Program-made: the position numbers and the translations under genes
NCBI RefSeq assembly: GCF_031581025.1
Contig: NZ_JAVLCA010000009.1
Reading direction: 5' to 3' (one strand)
Source: Salibaculum sp031581025
GTDB taxonomy: Bacteria > Pseudomonadota > Alphaproteobacteria > Rhodobacterales > Rhodobacteraceae
DNA length: 64,000 nucleotides
The notes under the pieces: generated by a model
What the model was told of the DNA's origin: nothing
Seen by the model: only the letters and a program-made list of their open reading frames with translations
The model's database searches: none
Shown: positions 1 through 7,559 of the stretch, piece after piece
How positions within the stretch are numbered: position 1 is the stretch's first letter
How the letters are laid out: every line of letters starts with the position of its first letter

Positions 1-72
1 ATTGCAACACGCCGCTATCAGCTTGACAAACACGCGATCAGTCTCGAAGAAATCTCAAAAACCAGGACCTGA
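1..72 (+). CDS. C-terminal tail of an unidentified gene (partial)
   Basis: The first 72 bases read as an open frame (ending EEISKTRT, then TGA) with no start inside the window, as expected for the end of a gene that begins to the left. A second frame is also open from base 2 to the TGA at 95-97, so the frame choice is uncertain. I cannot recognise a family from about 23 residues. The MAPEG gene starts 21 bases after this stop, so the two could be co-transcribed. Confidence 0.35.
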   Translation: MATRRYQLDKHAISLEEISKTRT

Positions 73-93
73 CCAAAACAAAGGCTACACAAC

Positions 94-513
94 ATGACTA
101 TTCCCGTTTTAACGCTGTTGGGCTTTGCCCTTTGGACACTGTTGATCCTGTTCGGCACGGTCGGGATTTACCGCTGGAGCCGCATTTTATCTGGTCGCAC
201 ACGGATCAGCCATTGGACCGCTGATCCAGATGTGGGAACGGGCATCTACCCTCGCGCAATGCGGGCCCACATGAACTGCATTGAAAACCTTCCTGTGTTC
301 GGCGCAATCGTTTTTGCCATAGACCATGTTGGCTTGGACAATGCCCTTGTGAATACTCTGGCGATCACTGTTCTAGCGGCAAGGGTCATTCAAAGCTTGG
401 TTCACATCACACTCACGCAGACAGACCGGGTCATATTGGTTCGCTTCGCCTTCTACTTTTTCCAGATCATTGCCATGATAGTGATGGCGGTGATGGTCCT
501 GCTCGCGCTTTGA
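94..513 (+). CDS. MAPEG family membrane protein
   Basis: A 139-aa protein with about four hydrophobic segments (near residues 5-25, 65-85, 88-105 and 115-138). A polar loop carries the motif RAMRAHMNCIENLPVF near residues 54-69, typical of the MAPEG family (membrane-associated proteins in eicosanoid and glutathione metabolism). Bacterial members sit in the inner membrane; some act as glutathione transferases or peroxidases, but the substrate here is unknown. Its base composition is clearly less GC-rich than the genes to the right, so recent acquisition is possible. The family is well supported; the enzymatic role is not. Confidence 0.85.
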   Translation: MTIPVLTLLGFALWTLLILFGTVGIYRWSRILSGRTRISHWTADPDVGTGIYPRAMRAHMNCIENLPVFGAIVFAIDHVGLDNALVNTLAITVLAARVIQSLVHITLTQTDRVILVRFAFYFFQIIAMIVMAVMVLLAL

Positions 514-798
514 ACATCTATAGCCGTGTCATGCGCAGTGGGAACAAGTGACTGCCAACTGACCAAGCTGGGGCAGCAAACCACATAAATCTTTGACTGC
601 AAGTTGTGCAAATCACCTGTTTCACGCAGCTATGGTTAAACACTATGTCACAACAACTGTGTTCAACACAGCAACCGCAAACACTGTGTTCAACACAGCA
701 AATCACCCGCGCCAACGCATGAAAAAACTGTGCGATGAGTGTGCAACACATATCGTAAAAATGTGCGATGCTTAAGTATTTGTTTTTCTTGGCAAAAG
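514..798. other. Low-GC gene-free stretch with palindromes
   Basis: About 285 bases between the MAPEG stop and the 3' end of tRNA-Phe. Both strands have short open frames (about 60-77 codons), but their translations are low-complexity and rich in Cys, Thr or His, so I do not call them genes. The stretch holds two identical 15-bp palindromes, a 9-bp direct repeat (TGTGCGATG at 729-737 and 762-770) and a 10-bp direct repeat (GCAAATCACC at 608-617 and 698-707). It may be a regulatory region or decayed DNA. Confidence 0.6.
657..698. repeat. Pair of identical 15-bp palindromes, 27 bp apart
   Basis: CTGTGTTCAACACAG occurs at 657-671 and again at 684-698. Each copy is a perfect inverted repeat around one central base, and the identity runs on into a shared CAA. 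Such spaced copies are typical of operators for dimeric repressors, but no regulator gene is adjacent. I do not recognise the site as belonging to a known family. Confidence 0.75.
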
Positions 799-873
799 TG
801 GTGCCCGGGGGCGGAATCGAACCACCGACACGAGGATTTTCAATCCACTGCTCTACCCCTGAGCTACCCGGGC
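799..873 (-). tRNA. tRNA-Phe (GAA)
   Basis: The minus strand folds as a 75-nt cloverleaf including an encoded CCA. The acceptor arms GCCCGGG and CCCGGGC pair perfectly, the D arm begins GCTC, the anticodon loop TTGAAAA gives anticodon GAA, and the T loop is GGTTCGATTCC. The discriminator base is A, as usual for Phe. It lies 73 bases downstream of yacG on the same strand and might be reached by read-through from that operon. Confidence 0.97.
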
Positions 874-946
874 ACGGGTGAACGCGCTGCGTTCGGGTGG
901 GCGCGTTCTAGGGGATGGTCCGGGGGGTGTCCAGACCCATTTTACC

Positions 947-1141
947 TCAATGTGGGCGGGGGGTGTCGTCGGACCCGAGGCGTTCGATTTCCTCAAGCGC
1001 TTCAAGGGTCTCTTCGGGGTCCTGCGAGGGCACGGCATAGCTGCCTCCCAGCCATCGGGCCAGGTCCAGGTCGGCGCAGCGACGGCTGCAGAAGGGGCGG
1101 TAATCGGGGGCCGTGGGCTTGGCGCAGATCGGGCAGGTCAT
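947..1141 (-). CDS. yacG: DNA gyrase inhibitor YacG
   Basis: A 64-aa zinc protein. Cys3, Cys6, Cys18 and Cys22 form the CxxC...CxxxC zinc knuckle (TCPICAK and FCSRRC), and the following RCADLDLARWLGG is the family signature. In E. coli, YacG binds GyrB and inhibits gyrase. The ATG at 1141 overlaps the stop of the RNase G gene by four bases (ATGA), so it is the last protein gene of the block and probably translationally coupled. A longer reading frame upstream exists but is not needed and does not look like the family. Confidence 0.93.
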   Translation of the reverse strand: MTCPICAKPTAPDYRPFCSRRCADLDLARWLGGSYAVPSQDPEETLEALEEIERLGSDDTPRPH

Positions 1142-2181
1142 GCCAGAAGACTGCCAAGTCGCGGCAGGACCGGCAAGCGTTCGCGCTTGCGCTGCAGTTC
1201 GATGTGGCCCAGCGGCGTCCACCCCACGAGCGCCGTCTCCAGCGGGTCGGCCCGGAAAGCCGCGCGCAGGGCGCTGTCGATCTGCTTGCGGTGCGCCTTG
1301 GTCATCGGGGCGCAATCCACAACCACCTGCCCGCCGAGGCCGCGCAGGCGCAGCGCCCGGGGCAGTGCCCGGGCGGCAGCGAGGTTGGCCTTGAGGCCCG
1401 CGGCCGGCGAGGTGTCGCCACCTGTGTTCACGTCCACCGCCACCAGCGCGCGGGTCGGCTCGACATACATGAAAGCGCCGCCGGCAAGGGCCACCCGGCC
1501 CGTGGTCAGCGCCTCGATCTGCTCCAGCACGCCTGTGCGGACGAAGCCACCCGGATCGGTCACGACCTCGGCCGGGCCCACCCAGTCGCGCCAGGCCAGC
1601 GCATGGGGGCCATCGCCCTCGACCAGGGCTTCGGGGTCGCGTCCTTCGGCATCGCCCATCACGGCGACGGCCAGGGCAGCCATGTCCCCGATGTCGCCGG
1701 CGATCGCCTCCGCCTCCGCCCCCGCGCAGGAGGAGCGCAGGATCAGCCCGGCGCCCTCGGGAAGGTCGACCTCGTGAGAGATCTCCAGCAGGCGTTCGCG
1801 TTCATCCTCGTCCTTGATCTGGCGCGAGACATTGCGGCCCGGCGCGCCGGGGGTGACGATGACGTGGCGGCTCTTGAACAGGATCTTCGACGTCACCGGC
1901 ACCGCCTTGCCCTCGTCGGGAAAGCCCGTCACCTGCACCAGAAGCGGCTGACCGGGCGCAAACCCCTTGGCATGGCGCAGGAAGGCACTGTCGCCATCTG
2001 GCAGGCGCAGGATCATGCCGCCCTGCCCTTTCAGCGGACGGTCGCAGATAGCGCGGAAGATCGCACCGGGGCGCAATTGATCGGGATCGTCGAACAGCAG
2101 ATCGTCGAGCTTGCCATCGACCAGCAGCGCTGCCGCCTCGCGGCCCCCCAGCCGGTCGAGGACAATCTGCCGCCCCTTCAT
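1138..2181 (-). CDS. Ribonuclease E/G family protein (RNase G-like)
   Basis: A 347-aa protein with the RNase E/G catalytic core. The two metal-binding aspartates lie in ALVAVDVNTGG and GGQVVVDCAPM. It lacks the long scaffold tail of RNase E and is shorter than E. coli RNase G (about 490 aa); the N-terminal S1 part is degenerate. The start at 2181 (MKGRQIVLD) is chosen because it overlaps the maf stop as ATGA; the extra 30 upstream codons read as the shadow of maf. A role in rRNA or mRNA processing is inferred from the family. Confidence 0.88.
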   Translation of the reverse strand: MKGRQIVLDRLGGREAAALLVDGKLDDLLFDDPDQLRPGAIFRAICDRPLKGQGGMILRLPDGDSAFLRHAKGFAPGQPLLVQVTGFPDEGKAVPVTSKILFKSRHVIVTPGAPGRNVSRQIKDEDERERLLEISHEVDLPEGAGLILRSSCAGAEAEAIAGDIGDMAALAVAVMGDAEGRDPEALVEGDGPHALAWRDWVGPAEVVTDPGGFVRTGVLEQIEALTTGRVALAGGAFMYVEPTRALVAVDVNTGGDTSPAAGLKANLAAARALPRALRLRGLGGQVVVDCAPMTKAHRKQIDSALRAAFRADPLETALVGWTPLGHIELQRKRERLPVLPRLGSLLA

Positions 2182-2759
2182 GACCAGACCTCGATGCCGG
2201 CCGCCCGTAGCAGGTTCGCGGTCTCGACGACAGGCAGGCCCATCACCGCGCTGTAAGATCCCGCGATCCAAGGCACGAAGGCCCCGGCGGGGCCCTGGAT
2301 GGCATAGCCACCCGCCTTGCCCTGCCAGTCGCCCGTGGCGAGGTAGCCGTTGATCTCGATGTCCGAGAGCGGCTTCATCCTGACCTGCGTGACCACGTCC
2401 TTGAGGCTGATCGCCTCGCCCGCGCGCACGGCGACGGCGGTGATCACCCTGTGGCGCCGACCGGACAGGGCGTACAGAAACGCCGCCGCCTCGCCCGCAT
2501 CGGCCGGTTTGCCCAGGATGCGGCGGCCCATGCAGACGGTGGTATCGGCGCAGAGCACGACCTCACCGGCGGCGCAAGTGCTGGCCTCGGCCTTTTGACG
2601 GGCCATGCGGCGCACGTAGTCGCGGGGCTTCTCGCCCTGTGCCGGGGATTCGTCGATGTCGGGGGCGCGCACCGCATCGGGGGTCAAGCCCAGCTGGGCC
2701 AGAAGCTCCAGCCTGCGCGGGCTGCCCGAACCGAGGATGAGTTTGGGGGTGTCGGTCAT
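2178..2759 (-). CDS. maf: Maf family nucleotide pyrophosphatase
   Basis: A 193-aa protein with the Maf N-terminal signature LILGSGSPRR and the central VVLCADTTV motif with its catalytic aspartate. These enzymes hydrolyse (modified) nucleoside triphosphates such as dTTP, UTP or m7GTP to monophosphates; which one this protein uses cannot be read from the sequence. It is coupled to the RNase G-like gene by an ATGA overlap and follows infA by 88 bases. infA-maf-RNase G-yacG is a familiar order in this family of bacteria. Confidence 0.94.
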   Translation of the reverse strand: MTDTPKLILGSGSPRRLELLAQLGLTPDAVRAPDIDESPAQGEKPRDYVRRMARQKAEASTCAAGEVVLCADTTVCMGRRILGKPADAGEAAAFLYALSGRRHRVITAVAVRAGEAISLKDVVTQVRMKPLSDIEINGYLATGDWQGKAGGYAIQGPAGAFVPWIAGSYSAVMGLPVVETANLLRAAGIEVWS

Positions 2760-2847
2760 TTCAGCGCCCGGGATTGCAGACCGGTGCCGGCCACATCTTG
2801 CTGCGCAAAACGTCTACCCGCACTGTCGCGAAGCCATTGGCTTCGCG

Positions 2848-3066
2848 CTATTTAAACCGGTAATTGATCCGGCCCTTGGTCAGGTCGTAGGGTGTCATCT
2901 CGACCTGCACCTTGTCGCCAGCCAGAACACGGATGCGATTCTTGCGCATCTTGCCTGCCGTATGCGCGATGATCGTATGGCCGTTTTCCAGCTCGACCAG
3001 GAATGTCGCGTTCGGCAGGAGTTCCTTCACGACACCGGGAAATTCGAGCAGTTCTTCCTTGGCCAT
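2848..3066 (-). CDS. infA: Translation initiation factor IF-1
   Basis: A 72-aa protein, the standard IF-1 length, with the S1-type OB fold. Motifs include MAKEELLEFPGVV at the start, then GHTIIAHTAGKMRKN and TPYDLTKGRI. IF-1 binds the 30S A site during initiation, with IF-2 and IF-3. The start at 3066 is the conserved MAKE; a nine-codon upstream extension is rejected. It begins the infA-maf-RNase G-yacG run and has its own 76-base upstream spacer. Confidence 0.98.
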   Translation of the reverse strand: MAKEELLEFPGVVKELLPNATFLVELENGHTIIAHTAGKMRKNRIRVLAGDKVQVEMTPYDLTKGRINYRFK

Positions 3067-3142
3067 GTTCACTCCGTTGTTGATCCCGCACAATCGCGGA
3101 CGCTGCTAGATGATCGCTTAACGCCCATATTTCAAGGGCCAA

Positions 3143-4012
3143 TCAGGACAAGGCCACGGATTCGACGCTGCGATCGTGTCTTTGCTGCTCGTCCCAGTGG
3201 GCAAAATTGCCCACCTGGCCGGTCTGGCGCGGCGCCGTGATCGCATCGGGGTCAAGGTCGGCAACCACCGCGCCCGGGCGGTCCGTGGCGCCCTGAGCGA
3301 GGACTCCGTCGGGCGGCAACCCGTGATCGGGAGGACAGAACAGGCCCGCCCTGCCGGTGCTTTCGTCGATGACATCGCAGCCCGCGACCTGGCCCACCAA
3401 GGGGGCCTGCACCACGAGGCACTGGTTCTCGATGGCGCGAGCCCGGGCCGACTGGCGAACCCGGGTCTGGCCGGCGGGTGTGTCCGTGCAGGCGGGCACC
3501 AGGATCATGTCGGCGCCGGCCTCGGCCAACCTGCGCGCCAGGATCGGGAATTCACAATCATAGCAGGTCAGGAGTCCGATCTGGCCCAGCGCGGTGTCGC
3601 AAAGCTGCAAATCCTCTCCGGCGGTCACGCCAAGGGTGTCGCGCTCATAGGGGGTCAGGATCAGCTTGTCCTGATGCGCCATCGCGCCATCCGGCCCAAC
3701 CAGCCAGGCGCGATTGACCATACCCCGCCCGGTGGCGACCGGGCCCGTGCCGGCCAGCACATGACAGGCATGACGCCGGGCGAAGGCCGCCGCGCGGTTG
3801 CACCAGGTCCCGGCCCGCTCGGCAGCCAAGTCACACCATTGCCTCGGCTCCAACGTCGCGGGGGCGGCGATCAAGGCCGCCTCCATCGCGGCATATTCCG
3901 GCAGGACGATCAGATCGGCCTGCGCCGCCTGGAAGATCCTTGTCCATTTCGCTTCCAACGCAGGCCAGCCCGAAAGACGCTCGACCTGATAGGCCACCGC
4001 CGCGATCCTCAT
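3143..4012 (-). CDS. Carbon-nitrogen hydrolase (nitrilase superfamily)
   Basis: A 289-aa protein with the nitrilase catalytic triad: Glu39 in VLPEYAAME, Lys116 in HQDKLILTPYE and Cys150 in LLTCYDCEFP. Such enzymes hydrolyse amides or nitriles; the substrate is unknown. Its ATG overlaps the stop of the upstream GNAT gene (ATGA). The same two domains, in the same order, occur fused in YhcX-type proteins, which suggests the two products work together. Confidence 0.9.
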   Translation of the reverse strand: MRIAAVAYQVERLSGWPALEAKWTRIFQAAQADLIVLPEYAAMEAALIAAPATLEPRQWCDLAAERAGTWCNRAAAFARRHACHVLAGTGPVATGRGMVNRAWLVGPDGAMAHQDKLILTPYERDTLGVTAGEDLQLCDTALGQIGLLTCYDCEFPILARRLAEAGADMILVPACTDTPAGQTRVRQSARARAIENQCLVVQAPLVGQVAGCDVIDESTGRAGLFCPPDHGLPPDGVLAQGATDRPGAVVADLDPDAITAPRQTGQVGNFAHWDEQQRHDRSVESVALS

Positions 4013-4599
4013 AGGGTACGCATCCAGAATTGCAGCGGCTTGGTGCTCTGGGCCGTGTCGCCGATGTCGGTCCAGTCGAAACGGGCGATCACGCCGGGCA
4101 GCGGCGCGTAGCCCCGCTTGCGCCAGAACGCATCCAGGGGGCGGTATGCGGCAGGCCTTTGGGGGTGATCGTCCGGGCGGATCACGCCACAGAAGGCGCT
4201 ATATCTCCGGCCGAGGCGGCGCGCATGCGCCTCGCGCGCGTCAAAGAAGGCATGGCCGACCCCCCGCCCGCGATAGGCGGGCAAAAGCACCGATTCCGCA
4301 CAGTAGAAGATCTCCTCAAGGGCAAGCCCCTGTCCGTCGAAGGCTCGGGTGAAATCCTCGGCATGGTCTTCCATTGGCGTGCCGGTGGCCGCGCCGACCA
4401 GGCGCGCACCATCGAAGGCGCCCACCAGGATCGCCCCCGCGCTGTCACGATAATTTTGCAGATAGCGGTGCTCATAATCGAGAGAGCCGTCGTAGAAATA
4501 TGGCCAGTCGCGAAAGACCGTCATGCGCAACCGCGCCACGTCCTCCAGCGCGTTTTCCAGATCGGCACCCGTCAGGGGGCGCACCTCGATCCCGCTCAT
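4009..4599 (-). CDS. GNAT family N-acetyltransferase
   Basis: A 196-aa protein with the acetyl-CoA-binding loop of GNAT motif A (LLPAYRGRGVGHAFFDAREA, near residues 104-123) and the upstream strand of the fold. The acceptor is unknown. It lies between the phosphatase-like gene and the nitrilase-like gene, overlapping each by four bases, so all three are probably translated together. The C-terminal motif FWRKRGYAPLPGV is common among GNATs found next to, or fused to, carbon-nitrogen hydrolases. Confidence 0.88.
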   Translation of the reverse strand: MSGIEVRPLTGADLENALEDVARLRMTVFRDWPYFYDGSLDYEHRYLQNYRDSAGAILVGAFDGARLVGAATGTPMEDHAEDFTRAFDGQGLALEEIFYCAESVLLPAYRGRGVGHAFFDAREAHARRLGRRYSAFCGVIRPDDHPQRPAAYRPLDAFWRKRGYAPLPGVIARFDWTDIGDTAQSTKPLQFWMRTL

Positions 4600-5066
4600 G
4601 CCTCGCGCTCCGGCCCCCAGCGGGCGGTCAGCTGCGCCACGATCTGGTCGCGGGCCTGTCGGTAACTGCCAAGCTTCGCCTCGCGGCTCTCACCCAGTCC
4701 GGTGGGGTCCAGGATCGGCCAGTAGTCGATTTCCAGGTGAACATGCCGGGTCAGGTCCAGCGCCCGGCGCTGGCTGGCCGGGGACAGCGCCACGATCAGG
4801 TCGAAGGAGGACAGATCGTCGCCCCATTCCTGCATCTGGTCAAAGGAGCGGGTCCGATGGCGCGACAGTTCCACGCCGATTTCCTGGCAAACGGCGATGG
4901 CAAAGCCGTCGACCTCCAGTTCGCCCTTGACCCCGGCGGACTGCACATAGGTATCGGTGCCATAGAACTTTTTCATGATGCCCTCGGCCATGGGCGAGCG
5001 GACCGAGTTGTGATCGCAGCAGAACAGCACCGATTGCGGAAGGGCCTGTGGGGCTGCTGCATCCAT
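4596..5066 (-). CDS. Low-molecular-weight phosphatase family protein
   Basis: A 156-aa protein with the P-loop CDHNSVRS near residues 17-24, which fits the CX5R(S/T) active site of low-molecular-weight protein tyrosine phosphatases and thioredoxin-type arsenate reductases. The late acidic motif reads YWPILDPTG, equivalent to the catalytic DP loop. Whether it acts on phosphotyrosine, arsenate or something else is not decided by the sequence. It sits three bases after the UPF0262 gene, with which it is usually linked in Rhodobacteraceae. Confidence 0.88.
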   Translation of the reverse strand: MDAAAPQALPQSVLFCCDHNSVRSPMAEGIMKKFYGTDTYVQSAGVKGELEVDGFAIAVCQEIGVELSRHRTRSFDQMQEWGDDLSSFDLIVALSPASQRRALDLTRHVHLEIDYWPILDPTGLGESREAKLGSYRQARDQIVAQLTARWGPEREA

Positions 5067-5069
5067 CCG

Positions 5070-5549
5070 TCAGGCCCCGAAATGCAGCACGCAGATCAGG
5101 GTAAAGAGCCGCCGGGCGGTGTCATTGTCCACGATCACCTTGCCCTCCAGCCGTTCCTGCAGCACCCGCGCGCCTTCGTTGTGGATGCCACGGCGGGCCA
5201 TGTCGATGGTCTCGATCTGGCCCGGAGTCGCGTTCTTGACGGCGTTGAAGTAGCTTTCGCAGATCTGGAAATAGTCCTTCACCACCTGCCGGAAGGGCCC
5301 CAGCGACAGCTGGAATTCCGCCACTTGCGTGTCGTCCCGGGTGGCCACCGAGAAGACCAGCCGCCGGTCGCGGATCGACAGCGCCAGCTTGAACGGCCCC
5401 TGCGGGACCTCACGCCCCTCGCGCTCGGGCAGGGCAAAGGCGTTCTCCTCCATCAGGTCGAACATGGCGACCTTGCGTTCCTGCTCGATCTCGGGCGTGG
5501 GCGGCGGCAAGCCGCTGTCGTCCAGTTGGATATCGACGATCCGGCTCAT
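5070..5549 (-). CDS. UPF0262 family protein
   Basis: A 159-aa protein of the alphaproteobacterial UPF0262 family, function unknown. Recognisable stretches are PEIEQERKVAMFDLMEEN, LGPFRQVVKDYFQICESY and MARRGIHNEGARVL. It has no membrane segment or signal peptide. Its ATG overlaps the hisD stop (ATGA) and its stop lies three bases before the phosphatase-like gene, so it belongs to the hisD transcription unit. Confidence 0.92.
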   Translation of the reverse strand: MSRIVDIQLDDSGLPPPTPEIEQERKVAMFDLMEENAFALPEREGREVPQGPFKLALSIRDRRLVFSVATRDDTQVAEFQLSLGPFRQVVKDYFQICESYFNAVKNATPGQIETIDMARRGIHNEGARVLQERLEGKVIVDNDTARRLFTLICVLHFGA

Positions 5550-6859
5550 GCGCCACCCTCGTCGTTCAGCTTGTCCAGCCGGGCCCGCACCGACAGGCCG
5601 TGCGCCTCCAGGCTCTCGGCCTGGGCCAGTGTCTCGGCCGCCGGCCCGATCCGGCCGAGGGCCGCCGGCGTCATGCGCGCGAGCGTGGTGCGTTTGACGA
5701 AATCCATCACGGACAATCCCGAGGAAAACCGCGCCGACCGCGCCGTCGGCAGGACATGGTTCGGCCCGCCTACGTAATCGCCAATCGCTTCCGGCGTCCA
5801 GCCCCCGATGAAGATCGCCCCGGCATGGGCGATCCGGCGCGAGAGCGCCTCAGCATCGGCCACGCATAGCTCCAGGTGTTCGGGGGCGATCCGGTCCGAC
5901 AGCGCAACCGCCTCGTCCAGGTCGCGCACCACCACCACGGCGCCGAAATCGCGCCAGCTGGCCCCGGCGATGGCGCGCCGTTCCAGCGTTCCCAGCCGGG
6001 CCTCGACGGCGCGCGCCACGGCCTGGCCAAACGCCGCATCCGTGGTGATCAGGATCGACTGGGCGCTCTCGTCATGCTCGGCCTGGCTGAGCAGGTCCAG
6101 CGCGATCCAGTCGGGATCGTTGTCGCCATCGGCAATCACAAGGATTTCCGATGGTCCCGCGATCATGTCGATCCCAACCTTGCCGAAAACCCGCCGCTTG
6201 GCCGCCGCGACAAAGGCATTTCCCGGTCCGGTGATCTTGTCCACAGGGGCAACGGTCTCGGTGCCATAGGCCAGCGCCGCCACGGCCTGCGCGCCGCCCA
6301 TCCGGTAGATCTCGTCCACCCCGGCCAGGCAGGCGGCCAGCATGACCAGCGGGTTGACCACACCATCGGGCGTGGGCACCGCCATGGCCAGACGTCCGAC
6401 CCCCGCCACCTTGGCCGGGATCGCATTCATAAGCACCGATGACGGGTAGCTGGCCAAGCCGCCCGGCACATAGAGCCCCGCCGCCGAAACCGGCGTCCAG
6501 CGCCAGCCCAGACCCGCCCCCGCTGCGTCCTCCCACCAAGCATCCTCGGGCACCTGGCGTTCGTGATAGGCTCGGATGCGCGCGGCCGCCTGCTCCAGCG
6601 CAGCCCGCTGGTCTTCGGGAACGGCGGCGGCATGCCGTGCGATCTCTGCCTCCGACATCCGCAGCTCGTCCGCCGCGAGGTCCAGCCGGTCGAACCGCGC
6701 CGTAAGCTCCAGCAGCGCCGCATCGCCGCGGGCGCGCAGATCGGCGATGATCTCACCGACCGCCTGGTCCACCTCGGGGCTGTCCTCGCGCTTCATCCCC
6801 AGAAGCGCGGCAAAGCCGGTCTCGAAATCGGCATCCTCTGTCGACAGGAAAACGGGCAT
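5546..6859 (-). CDS. hisD: Histidinol dehydrogenase
   Basis: A 437-aa enzyme that oxidises L-histidinol to L-histidine in two NAD-dependent steps. Signatures include YVPGGLASYPSSVLMNAIPA, MGGAQAVAALAYGTE, the zinc-site region LSQAEHDESAQ, and the late GGPNHVLPTARSARFSSGLS. The start at 6859 (MPVFLSTED) is chosen because the 87 codons upstream are Arg/Pro-rich and cover an intergenic hairpin element. It is the first gene of hisD-UPF0262-phosphatase-GNAT-hydrolase. Confidence 0.97.
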   Translation of the reverse strand: MPVFLSTEDADFETGFAALLGMKREDSPEVDQAVGEIIADLRARGDAALLELTARFDRLDLAADELRMSEAEIARHAAAVPEDQRAALEQAAARIRAYHERQVPEDAWWEDAAGAGLGWRWTPVSAAGLYVPGGLASYPSSVLMNAIPAKVAGVGRLAMAVPTPDGVVNPLVMLAACLAGVDEIYRMGGAQAVAALAYGTETVAPVDKITGPGNAFVAAAKRRVFGKVGIDMIAGPSEILVIADGDNDPDWIALDLLSQAEHDESAQSILITTDAAFGQAVARAVEARLGTLERRAIAGASWRDFGAVVVVRDLDEAVALSDRIAPEHLELCVADAEALSRRIAHAGAIFIGGWTPEAIGDYVGGPNHVLPTARSARFSSGLSVMDFVKRTTLARMTPAALGRIGPAAETLAQAESLEAHGLSVRARLDKLNDEGGA

Positions 6860-6950
6860 GGGCTTTCTCCTTTGCCCGTTCCCATACAAATCCCGCACCC
6901 AAGCCGCAATGCGGCACCCGGCTTCTTTGGGTCGAAAATACCGCGGGGGA

Positions 6951-6984
6951 GTCCGCGCCCCGCGCGGACGGGGGCAGCGCCCCC
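6951..6984 (-). terminator. Double-hairpin terminator-like element
   Basis: Two adjacent perfect hairpins: GTCCGCGC/GCGCGGAC around a 3-nt loop (6951-6969), then GGGGGC/GCCCCC around AGC (6970-6984). Read on the minus strand they follow the DUF2948 gene and are followed by TATTTTC, so they probably end the murA-DUF2948 transcript before hisD. From memory, similar GC-rich elements near a TATTTT tract recur in Rhodobacteraceae intergenic DNA. Confidence 0.55.
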
Positions 6985-7076
6985 GGCACCGGCCCCACCT
7001 GCGCGCCGCGCGAAACAGGGCGGCGCGGTCCCGATGTCGGACTGAACAGCGCGCGCAAGCGCTCAATTCGGCAATG

Positions 7077-7559
7077 CTACCCCTCGGGGTGGGTCGGACG
7101 CGCCCCGGACGGCGCCGCATAGGGCCGGGTCACATCACGCAGCACGGCCTCCAGCGCCTCGACCTGCAGACGGATCGCGCCATCGCCGGCCAGCGTCAGC
7201 AGCACCTGCCCCGTCCCGTCCGGGCCCGGCTCGAACTGCACGGAGAGAAGCGACAGGACCGTCTCGCTGTCCCCCGGGGCCACGCCCTGGCTCTGCACCG
7301 AGAGCACATCCTCGAAGGCCAGCACCGATTGCACCCGCTCATAGGGGCGGCCCCGGGCCTCGGCCCGCGGCGCATCCTCCCAGCGGAACCGGTTGAGCAA
7401 CAGCCCGAAACGCCGCGCGCCAGTTTCCCAGCGCATCTCGCTGCCCGGAAAGACGGCGTCCTGGACCAGTCCCGAGATCACCGCAAGGTCATCAGTATCC
7501 AGCGCCCGCAGGCGCAGTGGACGCTCGGCCCCGTCCTCGAATCTCGCATCCTCGCTCAT
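7077..7559 (-). CDS. DUF2948 family protein
   Basis: A 160-aa soluble protein of the alphaproteobacterial DUF2948 family, function unknown. It shows the family pattern LRLRALDTDDLAVISGLVQD at residues 15-34, followed by a strand-rich core with RRFGLLLNRFRWE. It has no membrane segment. Its ATG overlaps the murA stop (ATGA), so it is coupled to murA, as in related genomes. Confidence 0.92.
   Translation of the reverse strand: MSEDARFEDGAERPLRLRALDTDDLAVISGLVQDAVFPGSEMRWETGARRFGLLLNRFRWEDAPRAEARGRPYERVQSVLAFEDVLSVQSQGVAPGDSETVLSLLSVQFEPGPDGTGQVLLTLAGDGAIRLQVEALEAVLRDVTRPYAAPSGARPTHPEG

Noticed and set aside
612..628. Half of a parS-like site (TGTTTCACG) in the low-GC patch
   Set aside because: Only the left half matches; the right half of the palindrome is absent, so ParB binding is unlikely.
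518..775. Small overlapping frames in the 514-798 patch
   Set aside because: Translations are low-complexity (Cys or Thr/Asn-rich) and driven by the palindromic repeats; no ribosome site or family match.
739..2256. Long open frame of 505 codons on the plus strand
   Set aside because: It is antisense to yacG and the RNase G-like gene and runs through tRNA-Phe; its Arg/Gly/Pro-rich translation is a high-GC shadow.
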